Shown piece by piece: positions 1 to 5,172 of a stretch of 5,172 nt of DNA; the stretch's first letter is position 1; every line of letters begins with the position of its first letter. This stretch comes from Actinomycetota bacterium. Lineage in GTDB: Bacteria > Actinomycetota > Thermoleophilia > Solirubrobacterales > Solirubrobacteraceae. The stretch covers positions 1 to 5,172 of the forward strand of contig WLNV01000136.1 of the NCBI GenBank assembly GCA_009699615.1. The letters run 5' to 3'. The translations under genes and the position numbers were made by a program. Below the pieces are notes generated by a model, which saw only the letters and a program-made list of their open reading frames with translations, searched no databases and was not told the origin of the DNA.

Positions 1-305
1 CCGGTGACTACGAGCGGCGCTTCAACCTCGGTCGCGTCGGAGTGCATCCGGCAGACGATCCCCTTCAGGTTGAGGATGATGTCGGTGACATCTTCGGTCA
101 CACCCTCGATCGATGAGAACTCGTGTCGCACACCCTCAATCCGGACGCTCGTCACGGCAGCGCCGGAGAGCGAGCTGAGGAGGACGCGTCGCAGCGAATT
201 GCCAAAGGTGTAGCCAAAGCCACGGTCAAGCGGTTCAATTACGAACGAGCCGCTGTTCTCGTCGCTGGTGTCACTTGTAATGCGAGGGATCTGAAAGTCG
301 AGCAT
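1..305 (-). CDS. rpoA: RNA polymerase alpha subunit, N-terminal part (3' end beyond window)
   Basis: This is the alpha subunit of RNA polymerase, which dimerises to nucleate assembly of beta and beta'. The window holds the first 101 codons plus two bases, all from the N-terminal assembly domain; the rest of that domain, the linker and the DNA-binding C-terminal domain lie outside. The protein begins MLDFQIPRI. It has the family hallmark RGFGYTFGNSLRRVLLSS at about residues 28-45, the helix that forms the dimer interface. HEFSSIEGVTEDVTDIILNL follows at about 61-80. The ATG at 305-303 is preceded in frame by a TAA four codons upstream, so it is the first usable ATG. AGGA lies 12 bases before it, a rather long Shine-Dalgarno spacing. 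It follows rpsD after a 101-base structured spacer, unlike the tight junctions elsewhere, so its expression may be tuned separately. Identification is firm from the motifs and from its place after rpsD. Confidence 0.97.
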   Translation of the reverse strand, partial: MLDFQIPRITSDTSDENSGSFVIEPLDRGFGYTFGNSLRRVLLSSLSGAAVTSVRIEGVRHEFSSIEGVTEDVTDIILNLKGIVCRMHSDATEVEAPLVVT

Positions 306-406
306 CTTGGCGATTTATCCTGTGGTTGTAATCGGTGCGGCGCCTTCTTCAGGCGACCGCCGGGCGCGCCGCCCCCGCAAGCGGAGGCAAACGCAAAGCT
401 TTGCTT
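306..406 (-). promoter_or_regulatory. Structured rpsD-rpoA spacer (candidate rpoA leader)
   Basis: This is a 101-base noncoding spacer inside an otherwise compact operon. On the transcribed strand it has two potential GC-rich hairpins in tandem. The first has stem CCTCCG (387-382) pairing with CGGGGG (377-372), one G-U pair, around a CTTG tetraloop. The second has GCGG-T-CGCC (360-352) pairing with GGCGCCGC (344-337), a bulged T and a 7-base loop. GCGGCGC (372-366) could instead pair perfectly with GCGCCGC (343-337), which would exclude both hairpins above. No run of T follows, so this is not an ordinary intrinsic terminator, which would also cut off rpoA. Possible roles are an RNA-level control site, an attenuator, a processing or stability site. 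Pairings were found by eye and no folding energy was computed. Confidence 0.5.
352..392 (-). repeat. Shared spacer element, copy in front of rpoA
   Basis: This copy reads, in mRNA sense, GTTTG, then CC, then TCCGC, eight bases, GCGGCGCGCCC, one base, then GCGGTCGCC. The same blocks occur in the same order in the spacer in front of rpmJ (1987-2026), with about 33 identical columns out of 42. Both copies are wholly noncoding. The function is unknown: it could be an RNA regulatory site or a small dispersed GC-rich repeat. Confidence 0.55.
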
Positions 407-1027
407 CTACTTCGAATACAGCTCGACGATGAGCTGTTCCTGCACCGGCGTCGTAATCTCACGACGCTCGGGGGCACGCAGAATCTTTGCTGTCAACGAC
501 TCGTGATCGGCCTGCAACCAGGCCGGCACCTGCGCCGTCAATTCCGTAGCCCCGCGGACGACCGGCTCGGCCGGGCTTCCGCTCTTGAGCGCGATGATGT
601 CGCCCTCGTGGACTTGGAAGCTTGGGATGTCAACGCGGCGGCCGTTGACTGTCCAGTGGCCGTGGCGGACCATCTGGCGGGCTTGGCGGCGTGAGCCGGC
701 GAAGCCGAGGCGGACGATGACGTTGTCGAAGCGGCGCTCAAGCATCTGCAGCAGGTTCTCGCCGGTGATGCCGTCCTGACGGCTGGCACGGTCGTAATAG
801 AGGCGGAACTGCGTCTCAAGTACGCCGTAGTAGCGACGAGCCTTCTGCTTCTCGCGCAGCTGCACGCGGTATTCGCTCTGCTTCTGACGGCCGCGGCCGT
901 GATCGCCTGGCGGGTATGCGCGGCGCTCAAATGAGCACTTGTCGGTCAGGCAACGCTCTCCCTTTAGGAAGAGCTTTTCGCCTTCGCGGCGGCACTGCTT
1001 GCACTGGGGTGAAGTATCGCGAGCCAT
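407..1027 (-). CDS. rpsD: 30S ribosomal protein S4, zinc-binding type
   Basis: S4 is a primary 16S rRNA binder that nucleates assembly of the small-subunit body. The product is 206 residues, close to the usual 200-209. The N-terminus carries four cysteines, C9, C12, C26 and C31 (C-x2-C-x13-C-x4-C), the zinc site of the Cys-containing S4 form. The conserved YPPGDHGRGRQKQSEY stretch follows at about 38-53. The S4 RNA-binding domain spans about 97-160, with RRFDNVIVRLGFAGSRRQAR inside it, and the protein ends VELYSK. The ATG at 1027 lies 13 bases after the rpsK stop. A GGGG run touching that stop is the only weak Shine-Dalgarno candidate, so coupled translation from rpsK is likely. In some bacteria S4 represses its own operon (alpha operon in E. 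coli, rpsD in Bacillus); whether it does so here cannot be seen. Identification is certain. Confidence 0.99.
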   Translation of the reverse strand: MARDTSPQCKQCRREGEKLFLKGERCLTDKCSFERRAYPPGDHGRGRQKQSEYRVQLREKQKARRYYGVLETQFRLYYDRASRQDGITGENLLQMLERRFDNVIVRLGFAGSRRQARQMVRHGHWTVNGRRVDIPSFQVHEGDIIALKSGSPAEPVVRGATELTAQVPAWLQADHESLTAKILRAPERREITTPVQEQLIVELYSK

Positions 1028-1040
1028 TCTCTGTCGTCCC

Positions 1041-1436
1041 CTATACGCGGCGGCGCTTGCGCGGCCGGCATCCGTTGTGGGCTTGAGGAGTCACGTCACG
1101 CACGCTGATCACTTCGAGGCCTGCAGCCTGAAGCGAGCGGATTGCAGTCTCGCGGCCTGAGCCCGAGCCCTTGACGTAGACATCCACTTTCTGAAGTCCT
1201 TGTTCCATTCCCTTGCGCGCAGCAGAGTCGGCCGTTACCTGAGCGGCGAACGGAGTCGACTTGCGCGAGCCCTTGAAGCCGGCTCCACCGGCCGATTCCC
1301 AAGCGATCACGTTGCCTTGGAGATCTGTAAGCGAGACGATCGTGTTGTTGAACGACGTCTTGATATGAGCCTGACCGACAGGGATGTTCTTCTTGACCTT
1401 GCGGCGGCCACGGGCTGGGCGTTTTGGAGCAGGCAC
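1041..1436 (-). CDS. rpsK: 30S ribosomal protein S11
   Basis: S11 sits on the platform of the small subunit near the mRNA exit and E site. The 131-residue product has a basic N-terminal tail (residues 1-17), then the family signatures HIKTSFNNTIVSLTD (24-38), AWESAGGAGFKGSRKSTPFA (45-64) and RDVTPQAHNGCRPRKRRRV (113-131). The near-invariant His-Asn-Gly at 120-122 is the region known in other bacteria for an isoaspartate modification. The start is a GTG at 1436-1434, chosen because MPAPKR is a typical S11 beginning and a good GAGG Shine-Dalgarno lies 6 bases upstream, overlapping the rpsM stop. The gap to rpsM is 8 bases, which suggests coupled translation. Length and sequence are ordinary for the family. 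Confidence 0.99.
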   Translation of the reverse strand: MPAPKRPARGRRKVKKNIPVGQAHIKTSFNNTIVSLTDLQGNVIAWESAGGAGFKGSRKSTPFAAQVTADSAARKGMEQGLQKVDVYVKGSGSGRETAIRSLQAAGLEVISVRDVTPQAHNGCRPRKRRRV

Positions 1437-1444
1437 TTAGTTCC

Positions 1445-1828
1445 TCATGTCTTGGTTGCGGCTTTCTTGCCGGCGACCTGCATCCGCTTTGGTCCCTTAC
1501 GGGTACGGGCGTTGGTCTTGGTCTTCTGACCGCGGACCGGAAGGCCGCGGCGGTGGCGGATGCCGCGGTAGCAGCCAATCTCGCCAAGTCTCTTGATGTT
1601 CTGTGAGCGCTCGCGACGGAGGTCGCCCTCGACGAGAATGTCGCCGTCGACCGCGGTACGCAGCTTCGCGACCTCGTCCTCGGTTAGATCACGCACGTAA
1701 GTATCCGGGTTGATCCCTGCCTCTTTGAGCATCGCGTTGGAGGTCGAGCGACCGATCCCGTAGATGTAGGTGAGGCCGATCTCAACGCGCTTGTTGAGCG
1801 GAATATTGATTCCTGCGATGCGAGCCAT
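1445..1828 (-). CDS. rpsM: 30S ribosomal protein S13
   Basis: S13 lies in the head of the 30S subunit, contacts the P-site tRNA through its C-terminal tail, and forms bridges to the 50S subunit. The product is 127 residues. It opens with MARIAGINIPLNKRVEIGLT and the helical YGIGRS turn at 23-28. It carries the signature GCYRGIRHRRGLPVRGQKTK at 85-104 and then NARTRKGPKR, and it ends in a lysine-rich, disordered tail (about 114-127). The ATG at 1828 starts 8 bases after the rpmJ stop. An AAGGA sits 11 bases upstream inside the end of rpmJ, so the two are probably translationally coupled. Nothing is unusual in the protein. Confidence 0.99.
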   Translation of the reverse strand: MARIAGINIPLNKRVEIGLTYIYGIGRSTSNAMLKEAGINPDTYVRDLTEDEVAKLRTAVDGDILVEGDLRRERSQNIKRLGEIGCYRGIRHRRGLPVRGQKTKTNARTRKGPKRMQVAGKKAATKT

Positions 1829-1836
1829 TTAGATAT

Positions 1837-1950
1837 TCATCCTTGACGCTGCTTGTGGCGCGGATTTGGGCAGATGACGAACACAACGCCTTTGCGCCGG
1901 ATCACGTTGCATTTTTCGCACATCGGCTTGACCGACGGTCGTACCTTCAT
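1837..1950 (-). CDS. rpmJ: 50S ribosomal protein L36, zinc-binding type
   Basis: L36 is the smallest 50S protein and is bound to 23S rRNA. Translating from the ATG at 1950-1948 to the TGA at 1839-1837 gives 37 codons, the normal length. The protein begins MKVRPSVKPMCEKCNVIRRK and ends PNPRHKQRQG. C11, C14, C27 and H32 form the C-x2-C-x12-C-x4-H zinc ribbon, so this is the C+ form rather than the zinc-free paralogue some bacteria use under zinc starvation. A GAAGAAGGA Shine-Dalgarno lies close before the start (3-4 bases). It is the first gene after a 147-base noncoding spacer and is followed by rpsM after 8 bases, so it opens the rpmJ-rpsM-rpsK-rpsD run. It is identified from sequence motifs and position. 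Confidence 0.97.
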   Translation of the reverse strand: MKVRPSVKPMCEKCNVIRRKGVVFVICPNPRHKQRQG

Positions 1951-1986
1951 AATTCCTTCTTCGTCGATGGGCCGGAAAGAGGCTCT

Positions 1987-2026
1987 GGCGACCGCAGGGG
2001 CGCGCCGCTACCACTCGCGGACAAAC
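1987..2026 (-). repeat. Shared spacer element, copy in front of rpmJ
   Basis: This copy reads, in mRNA sense, GTTTG, TCCGC, eight bases, GCGGCGCGCCC, CT, then GCGGTCGCC. It matches the copy at 352-392, with the 8-base distance between the second and third blocks kept. Inside that distance the stem TCCG-CNNG-YGG is preserved: C-G in the rpoA copy is replaced by the wobble pair G-U here, and the tetraloop changes from CTTG to CGAG. This suggests RNA structure rather than chance, but two copies are too few to prove it. Confidence 0.55.
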
Positions 2027-2058
2027 ACGCTCCCTCTCAGGAACGCACACGAGGTCAT

Positions 2059-2067
2059 AAGGTAGCA
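2059..2067 (-). promoter_or_regulatory. Possible extended -10 promoter for rpmJ-rpsM-rpsK-rpsD
   Basis: TGCTACCTT fits the extended -10 pattern TGN-TANNNT. A transcript starting about 7 bases downstream would have a leader of roughly 100 bases before rpmJ. No good -35 lies 16-18 bases upstream; the TTGCCG at 2078-2073 is only 8 bases away. The call rests on one short motif placed at the right distance and is weak. Confidence 0.25.
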
Positions 2068-2097
2068 AAACGCGGCAAATATTCGCTCTGCGCCCGT

Positions 2098-2868
2098 TCA
2101 TGTCGCGCCGCCCAGCAGCAGATGCCACGGTGTGAGGATTCTTGGGCCGTCGGCTGTGACGGCGACCGTGAACTCGAAATGGGCTGAAAGTGAGCCATCT
2201 ACGGTGAAGATTGACCAGCCGTCGGGGGCGATTCGGACCGCGTGGCCGCCAGCCGTGATCATCGGCTCGATCGCCAGCACCATCCCCTCCTCGAGCTTCG
2301 GGCCTCGGCCGGCCGGGCCGAAGTTTGGGATCTGCGGGTCTTCGTGCATCGAACGCCCGACGCCATGGCCGACCAGTGTGCGGACGACGCCGAAGCCGTC
2401 GGCCTCGGCACAGAGCTGCACGGCATGCGAGATGTCGCCGATCCGCCCGCCGAGCTGAACCTGATCGACGGCGGCGAAGAGAGAAGCCTCGGTCACGGCC
2501 ATCAGTGACTCGGCCTCAACCGTCACTTCGCCAACCGGGAAGGTGCAGGCCGCGTCGGCTACCCAGCCGTCGAGCGTGACGCCGATGTCGACCGAGAGAA
2601 TGTCGCCGGGCTCGAGCGTGTAGGCACCGGGGATGCCGTGGACGACCATCGAGTTCGGCGAGGCGCAGATCGAACCGGTAAAACCGTTGTACCCCTTGAA
2701 CGACGGCTCGGCCCCCTGCGACCGGATGAAGCGCTCAACCATCTCGTCTAGCTCGGCGGTTGTAATGCCGGGCGCGATCTTACCCGCGACCATCTGCATC
2801 GCACGGGAATGAATTTCGCCAGCGGCAGCGATCTTGTCGATCTCTTCGGGGGTCTTCTTGATGATCAC
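2098..2868 (-). CDS. map: Type I methionine aminopeptidase
   Basis: This cytosolic metalloenzyme removes the initiator methionine from new proteins when the second residue is small. The 256-residue product has the pita-bread fold signatures. By alignment to the E. coli enzyme, the five metal ligands are D94 (SVDIG), D105 (VADAACTF), H168 (GHGVGRSMHE), E201 (AIEPM) and E232 (HFEFT). H77 and H175 are the substrate-side histidines. There is no N-terminal extension with an SH3-binding or zinc-finger motif, so it is the short bacterial type. The residue after E232 is phenylalanine where most family members have histidine (FEF instead of the usual FEH or YEH). The start is a GTG at 2868-2866, 17 bases after the adk stop, with no clear Shine-Dalgarno, so coupling to adk is likely. 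The standard secY-adk-map context supports the call. Confidence 0.97.
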   Translation of the reverse strand: MIIKKTPEEIDKIAAAGEIHSRAMQMVAGKIAPGITTAELDEMVERFIRSQGAEPSFKGYNGFTGSICASPNSMVVHGIPGAYTLEPGDILSVDIGVTLDGWVADAACTFPVGEVTVEAESLMAVTEASLFAAVDQVQLGGRIGDISHAVQLCAEADGFGVVRTLVGHGVGRSMHEDPQIPNFGPAGRGPKLEEGMVLAIEPMITAGGHAVRIAPDGWSIFTVDGSLSAHFEFTVAVTADGPRILTPWHLLLGGAT

Positions 2869-2885
2869 GGTGCTACGCGAACCGC

Positions 2886-3560
2886 TCAGATCGTCTCTTC
2901 AAGCTTCAGCGTCGCGATCGTCGCGCGGATGTGGCTGAAGACTTCAGAGGGAGCGGCTGAACCGTCAAAGCGGTGCAAGAGACCAAGCTGCTCGTAGTAC
3001 TCGGCCAGTGGGGCCGTCTGCTCGTGGTAGACGGCAAGTCTGTTGCGAACCGTCTCCGGCTGGTCATCTTCGCGCTGAACAAGCGGCGTGCCGTCAACGT
3101 CGTCGATCCCCTCAACCTTCGGAGGGTCGTAATCGACGTGGTACACGCGGCCCGATACGGGGTTGACGCGACGGCCGGAGATGCGATTCACGATCACGTC
3201 GTCATCGACTTCGATCATCAGTACGGCGGTCAGCTTTCGGCCAAGCTTCTCCAGATCGGTGCCAAGCGCCTCGGCCTGCGGGATCGTGCGCGGGAAGCCG
3301 TCGAGCAGAAACCCGTCACGGGCGTCCGGACGGCCGACGGCCTCTAGTAGGACACCGATTATCACGTCGTCCGGAACCAGGTTTCCGGCATCCATGTAGC
3401 TCGCTGCCAATTCGCCAAGCTCGGTCTTCTCGGCTACTGCCTGACGCAGAATGTCGCCCGTAGCGATATGCGGGAGCTCGAATTCGGTACGCAACTGCTC
3501 AGCCTGAGTGCCCTTCCCGGCTCCGGGAGGTCCAAGCAGAATCAGGTTCAGCTCAGCCAT
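2886..3560 (-). CDS. adk: Adenylate kinase, long-LID form without zinc site
   Basis: It catalyses ATP + AMP = 2 ADP in the cytosol. The product is 224 residues. It carries the P-loop GPPGAGKGTQ (10-19), the AMP-binding TGDILR (34-39), DGFPRT (87-92), the LID from about 129 to 166, and the arginines R130, R131, R163 and R172 of the phosphate-binding set. The LID is the long type (GRRVNPVSGRVYHV...) but has no cysteines. At the four positions that bind zinc in many Gram-positive enzymes it has N133, S136, D153 and D156, close to the hydrogen-bonded His-Ser-Asp-Thr set of E. coli. Some actinobacterial enzymes, such as the 181-residue one of Mycobacterium tuberculosis, lack the long LID altogether. 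The ATG at 3560 lies 2 bases after the secY stop, so translation is almost surely coupled to secY. Confidence 0.98.
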   Translation of the reverse strand: MAELNLILLGPPGAGKGTQAEQLRTEFELPHIATGDILRQAVAEKTELGELAASYMDAGNLVPDDVIIGVLLEAVGRPDARDGFLLDGFPRTIPQAEALGTDLEKLGRKLTAVLMIEVDDDVIVNRISGRRVNPVSGRVYHVDYDPPKVEGIDDVDGTPLVQREDDQPETVRNRLAVYHEQTAPLAEYYEQLGLLHRFDGSAAPSEVFSHIRATIATLKLEETI

Positions 3561-3562
3561 CG

Positions 3563-4834
3563 CTACTTCAGGAATCCTTCGTAGTTGCGCATCATCAGCT
3601 GGGCCTCAAGCTGCTTCATCGTGTCAAGTGCGACGCCGACGACGATCAGCAACGAGGTTCCGCCAAAGAAGAAGTTGGCTGCCGTCTGGTTGATCAAAAT
3701 CGTTGGCAGCGCGGCGACCGCAGCAAGGTAGAGCGCGCCGGGGAAGGTCAGCCGGGCGAGGATGCGGTCGAGGAACTCGGCGGTCGGCCGCCCCGGTCGG
3801 ACGCCAGGGATGAAGCCGCCGTACTTCTTCAGGTTCTCAGCCTGATCGACCGGATTGAAGGTGATCGCGGTGTAGAAGTAGGTGAAGATGATGATGAAGA
3901 GCGTCTCGCCGACTAGATATGCGACGCCGGAAGGGCTGAAGAAGTTCGCGAGGTCTTTCGCCCACGGCGTGCCGATCAGCTGACCGACGGTTGGCGGGAA
4001 GGCCATAATCGAGGCCGCGAAGATGACCGGAATTACGCCGGCCATGTTTACGCGGAGCGGCAGGTAGGTCTGACCGCCGCCGCTCATGCGGCGGCCAATG
4101 ACGCGTTTGGCGTATTGCACCGGGATTCGCCGTTGGCCTTCCTGGATAAAGACGACTGCAGCGATGACGGCCAGCGCGAGGAACGGCATCATCACTTTGA
4201 AGACGGCGTCCGGGCTGGTCCACCAAGCTTGAATGCCGTTTGGCAGGCCGGAGACGATTGAAGCGAAGATCATCAGCGAGATTCCGTTGCCGATGCCGCG
4301 CTGGGTGATCAGTTCGCCCATCCACATCACGACGACGCAGCCGGCAGTCAGTGTGAGGACGATCAGGAAGAGCGTGCCGATGTTGAAGTTGTTGATGACA
4401 GGCTGTCCGGCCGATGCCTCTTGACTCTTGAAGAGGTAGACGTAACCGATCGACTGTGCAAAGGCCAAGCCGACGGTCAGGTAGCGCGTGTACTGGGTGA
4501 TCTTGGCCTGCCCTACCTCACCCTCCTTGGAGAGCTTCTCAAGCGAAGGAAGGACGACGGTCAGCAGCTGCAGGATGATCGATGCCGTGATGTACGGCAT
4601 GATCCCGAGCGCAAAGATCGCCATCCTTGAGAGACCGCCGCCGCTGAAGGTGTTGAGCAGGTTGAGAATCCCGCCGCCGCCGAACTGCTTCTGAATCTCG
4701 TCGATCGCCTGGATGTTGACTCCAGGAACCGGCAGGTGGGCGCCGAGCCGGTAGAGCGCGAGTAGTAGCGCCGTGAACGCAAGTTTCTTGCGGATCTCGG
4801 GGACCGTGAAGGCGCTGACAATCGTTGCGATCAT
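3563..4834 (-). CDS. secY: Protein translocase channel subunit SecY
   Basis: SecY is the channel of the SecYEG translocon in the cytoplasmic membrane, working with SecA for export and with ribosomes for membrane insertion. The 423-residue product has ten predicted membrane segments, roughly at 16-35, 71-95, 117-136, 150-172, 182-198, 212-231, 262-282, 306-325, 364-382 and 388-405. A glycine-rich plug region lies near 53-68. Family signatures are GIGNGISLMIF (180-190), QEGQRRIPVQYAKR (231-244), LPLRVNMAGVIPVIFA (258-273) and GGFIPGVRPG (339-348). The last contains R346, equivalent to the SecA-critical R357 of E. coli. It ends MRNYEGFLK, the usual cytoplasmic tail. The ATG overlaps the rplO stop in an ATGA, and no strong Shine-Dalgarno is visible, so it is coupled to rplO. 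All features are ordinary for a housekeeping SecY. Confidence 0.99.
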   Translation of the reverse strand: MIATIVSAFTVPEIRKKLAFTALLLALYRLGAHLPVPGVNIQAIDEIQKQFGGGGILNLLNTFSGGGLSRMAIFALGIMPYITASIILQLLTVVLPSLEKLSKEGEVGQAKITQYTRYLTVGLAFAQSIGYVYLFKSQEASAGQPVINNFNIGTLFLIVLTLTAGCVVVMWMGELITQRGIGNGISLMIFASIVSGLPNGIQAWWTSPDAVFKVMMPFLALAVIAAVVFIQEGQRRIPVQYAKRVIGRRMSGGGQTYLPLRVNMAGVIPVIFAASIMAFPPTVGQLIGTPWAKDLANFFSPSGVAYLVGETLFIIIFTYFYTAITFNPVDQAENLKKYGGFIPGVRPGRPTAEFLDRILARLTFPGALYLAAVAALPTILINQTAANFFFGGTSLLIVVGVALDTMKQLEAQLMMRNYEGFLK

Positions 4835-5172
4835 GGCGCTGGGGTGCTGGGCGCCTCACTTCCGACCATCACGCAGGTGCCTCCGGCAGCTTCGATCGCT
4901 GCCTTCGCAGAAGCGCTAAAGCCGTGCGCGTGAACGGTCAGCGGCTTGCTGATCTCGCCCTTGGCGAGGACCTTGACCGGAACGTTCTTGCGCGTTCCCA
5001 GACCGTGCGCGACAAGCGCCTCGATCGTAACGTCGGCCCCGGATTCGAAGCGAGCTTCAAGATCCTGCAGGTTGACGGCCTGAGTGTGCGTACGGAAAGG
5101 CTCGAACGGCATCGACTTCTTCATGTTCGGGCCGCGCAGCTTGCGCATCCGGACCTGAATTGGCATCTGGCC
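4831..5172 (-). CDS. rplO: 50S ribosomal protein L15, C-terminal part (5' end beyond window)
   Basis: L15 is a late-assembling 50S protein that binds 23S rRNA. The window holds the last 113 codons and the TGA stop. The reading frame stays open to the window edge, and an internal ATG at 5166 is not the start. The visible part opens GQMPIQVRMRKLRGPN, the family's GGQMP-x-RR-x-PKRGF region. The missing N-terminus is therefore the glycine- and arginine-rich tail, about 45-50 residues by comparison with the family. Further signatures are VNLQDLEARF, the central ALVAHGLG stretch, and VLAKGEISKPLTVHAHGFSA followed by SAKAAIEAAGG near the end. A short alanine- and proline-rich tail (EAPSTPAP) follows. 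Its stop overlaps the secY start by four bases (ATGA), the usual spc-operon arrangement. Confidence 0.97.
   Translation of the reverse strand, partial: GQMPIQVRMRKLRGPNMKKSMPFEPFRTHTQAVNLQDLEARFESGADVTIEALVAHGLGTRKNVPVKVLAKGEISKPLTVHAHGFSASAKAAIEAAGGTCVMVGSEAPSTPAP

Larger units (their letters stand above)
1951..2097 (-). promoter_or_regulatory. Noncoding map-rpmJ spacer, candidate leader; usual infA site
   Basis: This 147-base stretch holds no supportable gene. In many related clusters infA (IF1, about 72 codons plus stop) sits here, but the space is too short for it and no IF1-like reading frame was seen. On the transcribed strand it has a possible extended -10 promoter (2059-2067). It also has a hairpin CGTTCC (2045-2040) with GGAGCG (2033-2028) around a 6-base loop, and the element shared with the rpoA spacer (1987-2026). 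A further 5-bp pairing, GGTCG (1993-1989) with CGGCC (1974-1970), is possible. The stretch looks like the 5' leader of a separately started alpha operon, but this is inference. Confidence 0.5.

Noticed and set aside
337..360. GC-rich hairpin before rpoA as an intrinsic terminator
   Set aside because: No run of T follows on the transcribed strand, and termination here would cut off an essential gene. It is kept only as a structured leader.
393..404. 12-base perfect palindrome GCAAAGCTTTGC just after the rpsD stop
   Set aside because: It could be an operator-like site, but there is no second copy in the window, and as RNA it gives only a 4-bp stem. Too little to call.
123..694. Plus-strand open frames opposite rpoA and rpsD
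   Set aside because: They are low-complexity, arginine- and alanine-rich translations antisense to certain genes, with no family motif. They are shadows caused by high GC content.
1096..1587. 163-codon minus-strand frame overlapping rpsK and rpsM
   Set aside because: It lies out of frame over two unmistakable ribosomal protein genes and has no recognisable motif.
1829..2128. A 99-codon minus-strand reading frame across the map-rpmJ spacer with a PYDL tetrapeptide (codons at 2062-2051), as in the C-terminal part of IF1
   Set aside because: Only four residues match. The RGRI-type sequence that follows in IF1 is absent, nothing upstream resembles IF1, and the frame overlaps map and rpmJ out of frame. 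Most likely chance.
1..5172. Mobile elements, CRISPR repeats, tRNA genes or a new defence-like system
   Set aside because: About 95% of the window is taken up by nine conserved housekeeping genes in standard order, and no such signal was found.

Overview
The window is one block of the bacterial ribosomal-protein supercluster (the end of the spc operon running into the alpha operon). Every gene is on the minus strand. In transcription order, from position 5172 down to 1, they are: rplO (5' end cut off), secY, adk, map, rpmJ, rpsM, rpsK, rpsD and rpoA (3' part cut off). The 37-codon rpmJ lies between map and rpsM.

The sequence is GC-rich, with GTG starts for map and rpsK. S4 and L36 are both of the zinc-binding (Cys) type. 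The order secY-adk-map-(infA)-rpmJ-rpsM-rpsK-rpsD-rpoA is the arrangement typical of Actinobacteria and Firmicutes. The protein sequences look most like deep-branching Actinobacteriota (Thermoleophilia or Solirubrobacterales type). That placement is inference from remembered family sequences, not a search.

Layout on the plus-strand scale: rpoA N-terminal part 1-305; structured spacer 306-406; rpsD 407-1027; rpsK 1041-1436; rpsM 1445-1828; rpmJ 1837-1950; spacer 1951-2097; map 2098-2868; adk 2886-3560; secY 3563-4834; rplO C-terminal part 4831-5172. Within the two gene runs the junctions are tight: a 4-base overlap for rplO/secY and gaps of 2, 17, 8, 8 and 13 bases elsewhere. This points to polycistronic transcription and coupled translation. 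Only two spacers exceed 100 bases.

The products build ribosomes (L15, L36, S13, S11, S4), transcribe (RNA polymerase alpha), export proteins (SecY), remove the initiator methionine (Map) and balance adenine nucleotides (Adk).

The least ordinary observation is that the two long spacers, in front of rpmJ and in front of rpoA, share a related element of about 40 bases. It has conserved blocks in the same order and potential RNA hairpins. It could be a shared regulatory RNA site or a small dispersed repeat. The second point is that infA, usually found between map and rpmJ, is absent: its place is a 147-base noncoding spacer. No mobile element, CRISPR array, tRNA, rRNA or new multi-gene system was seen.
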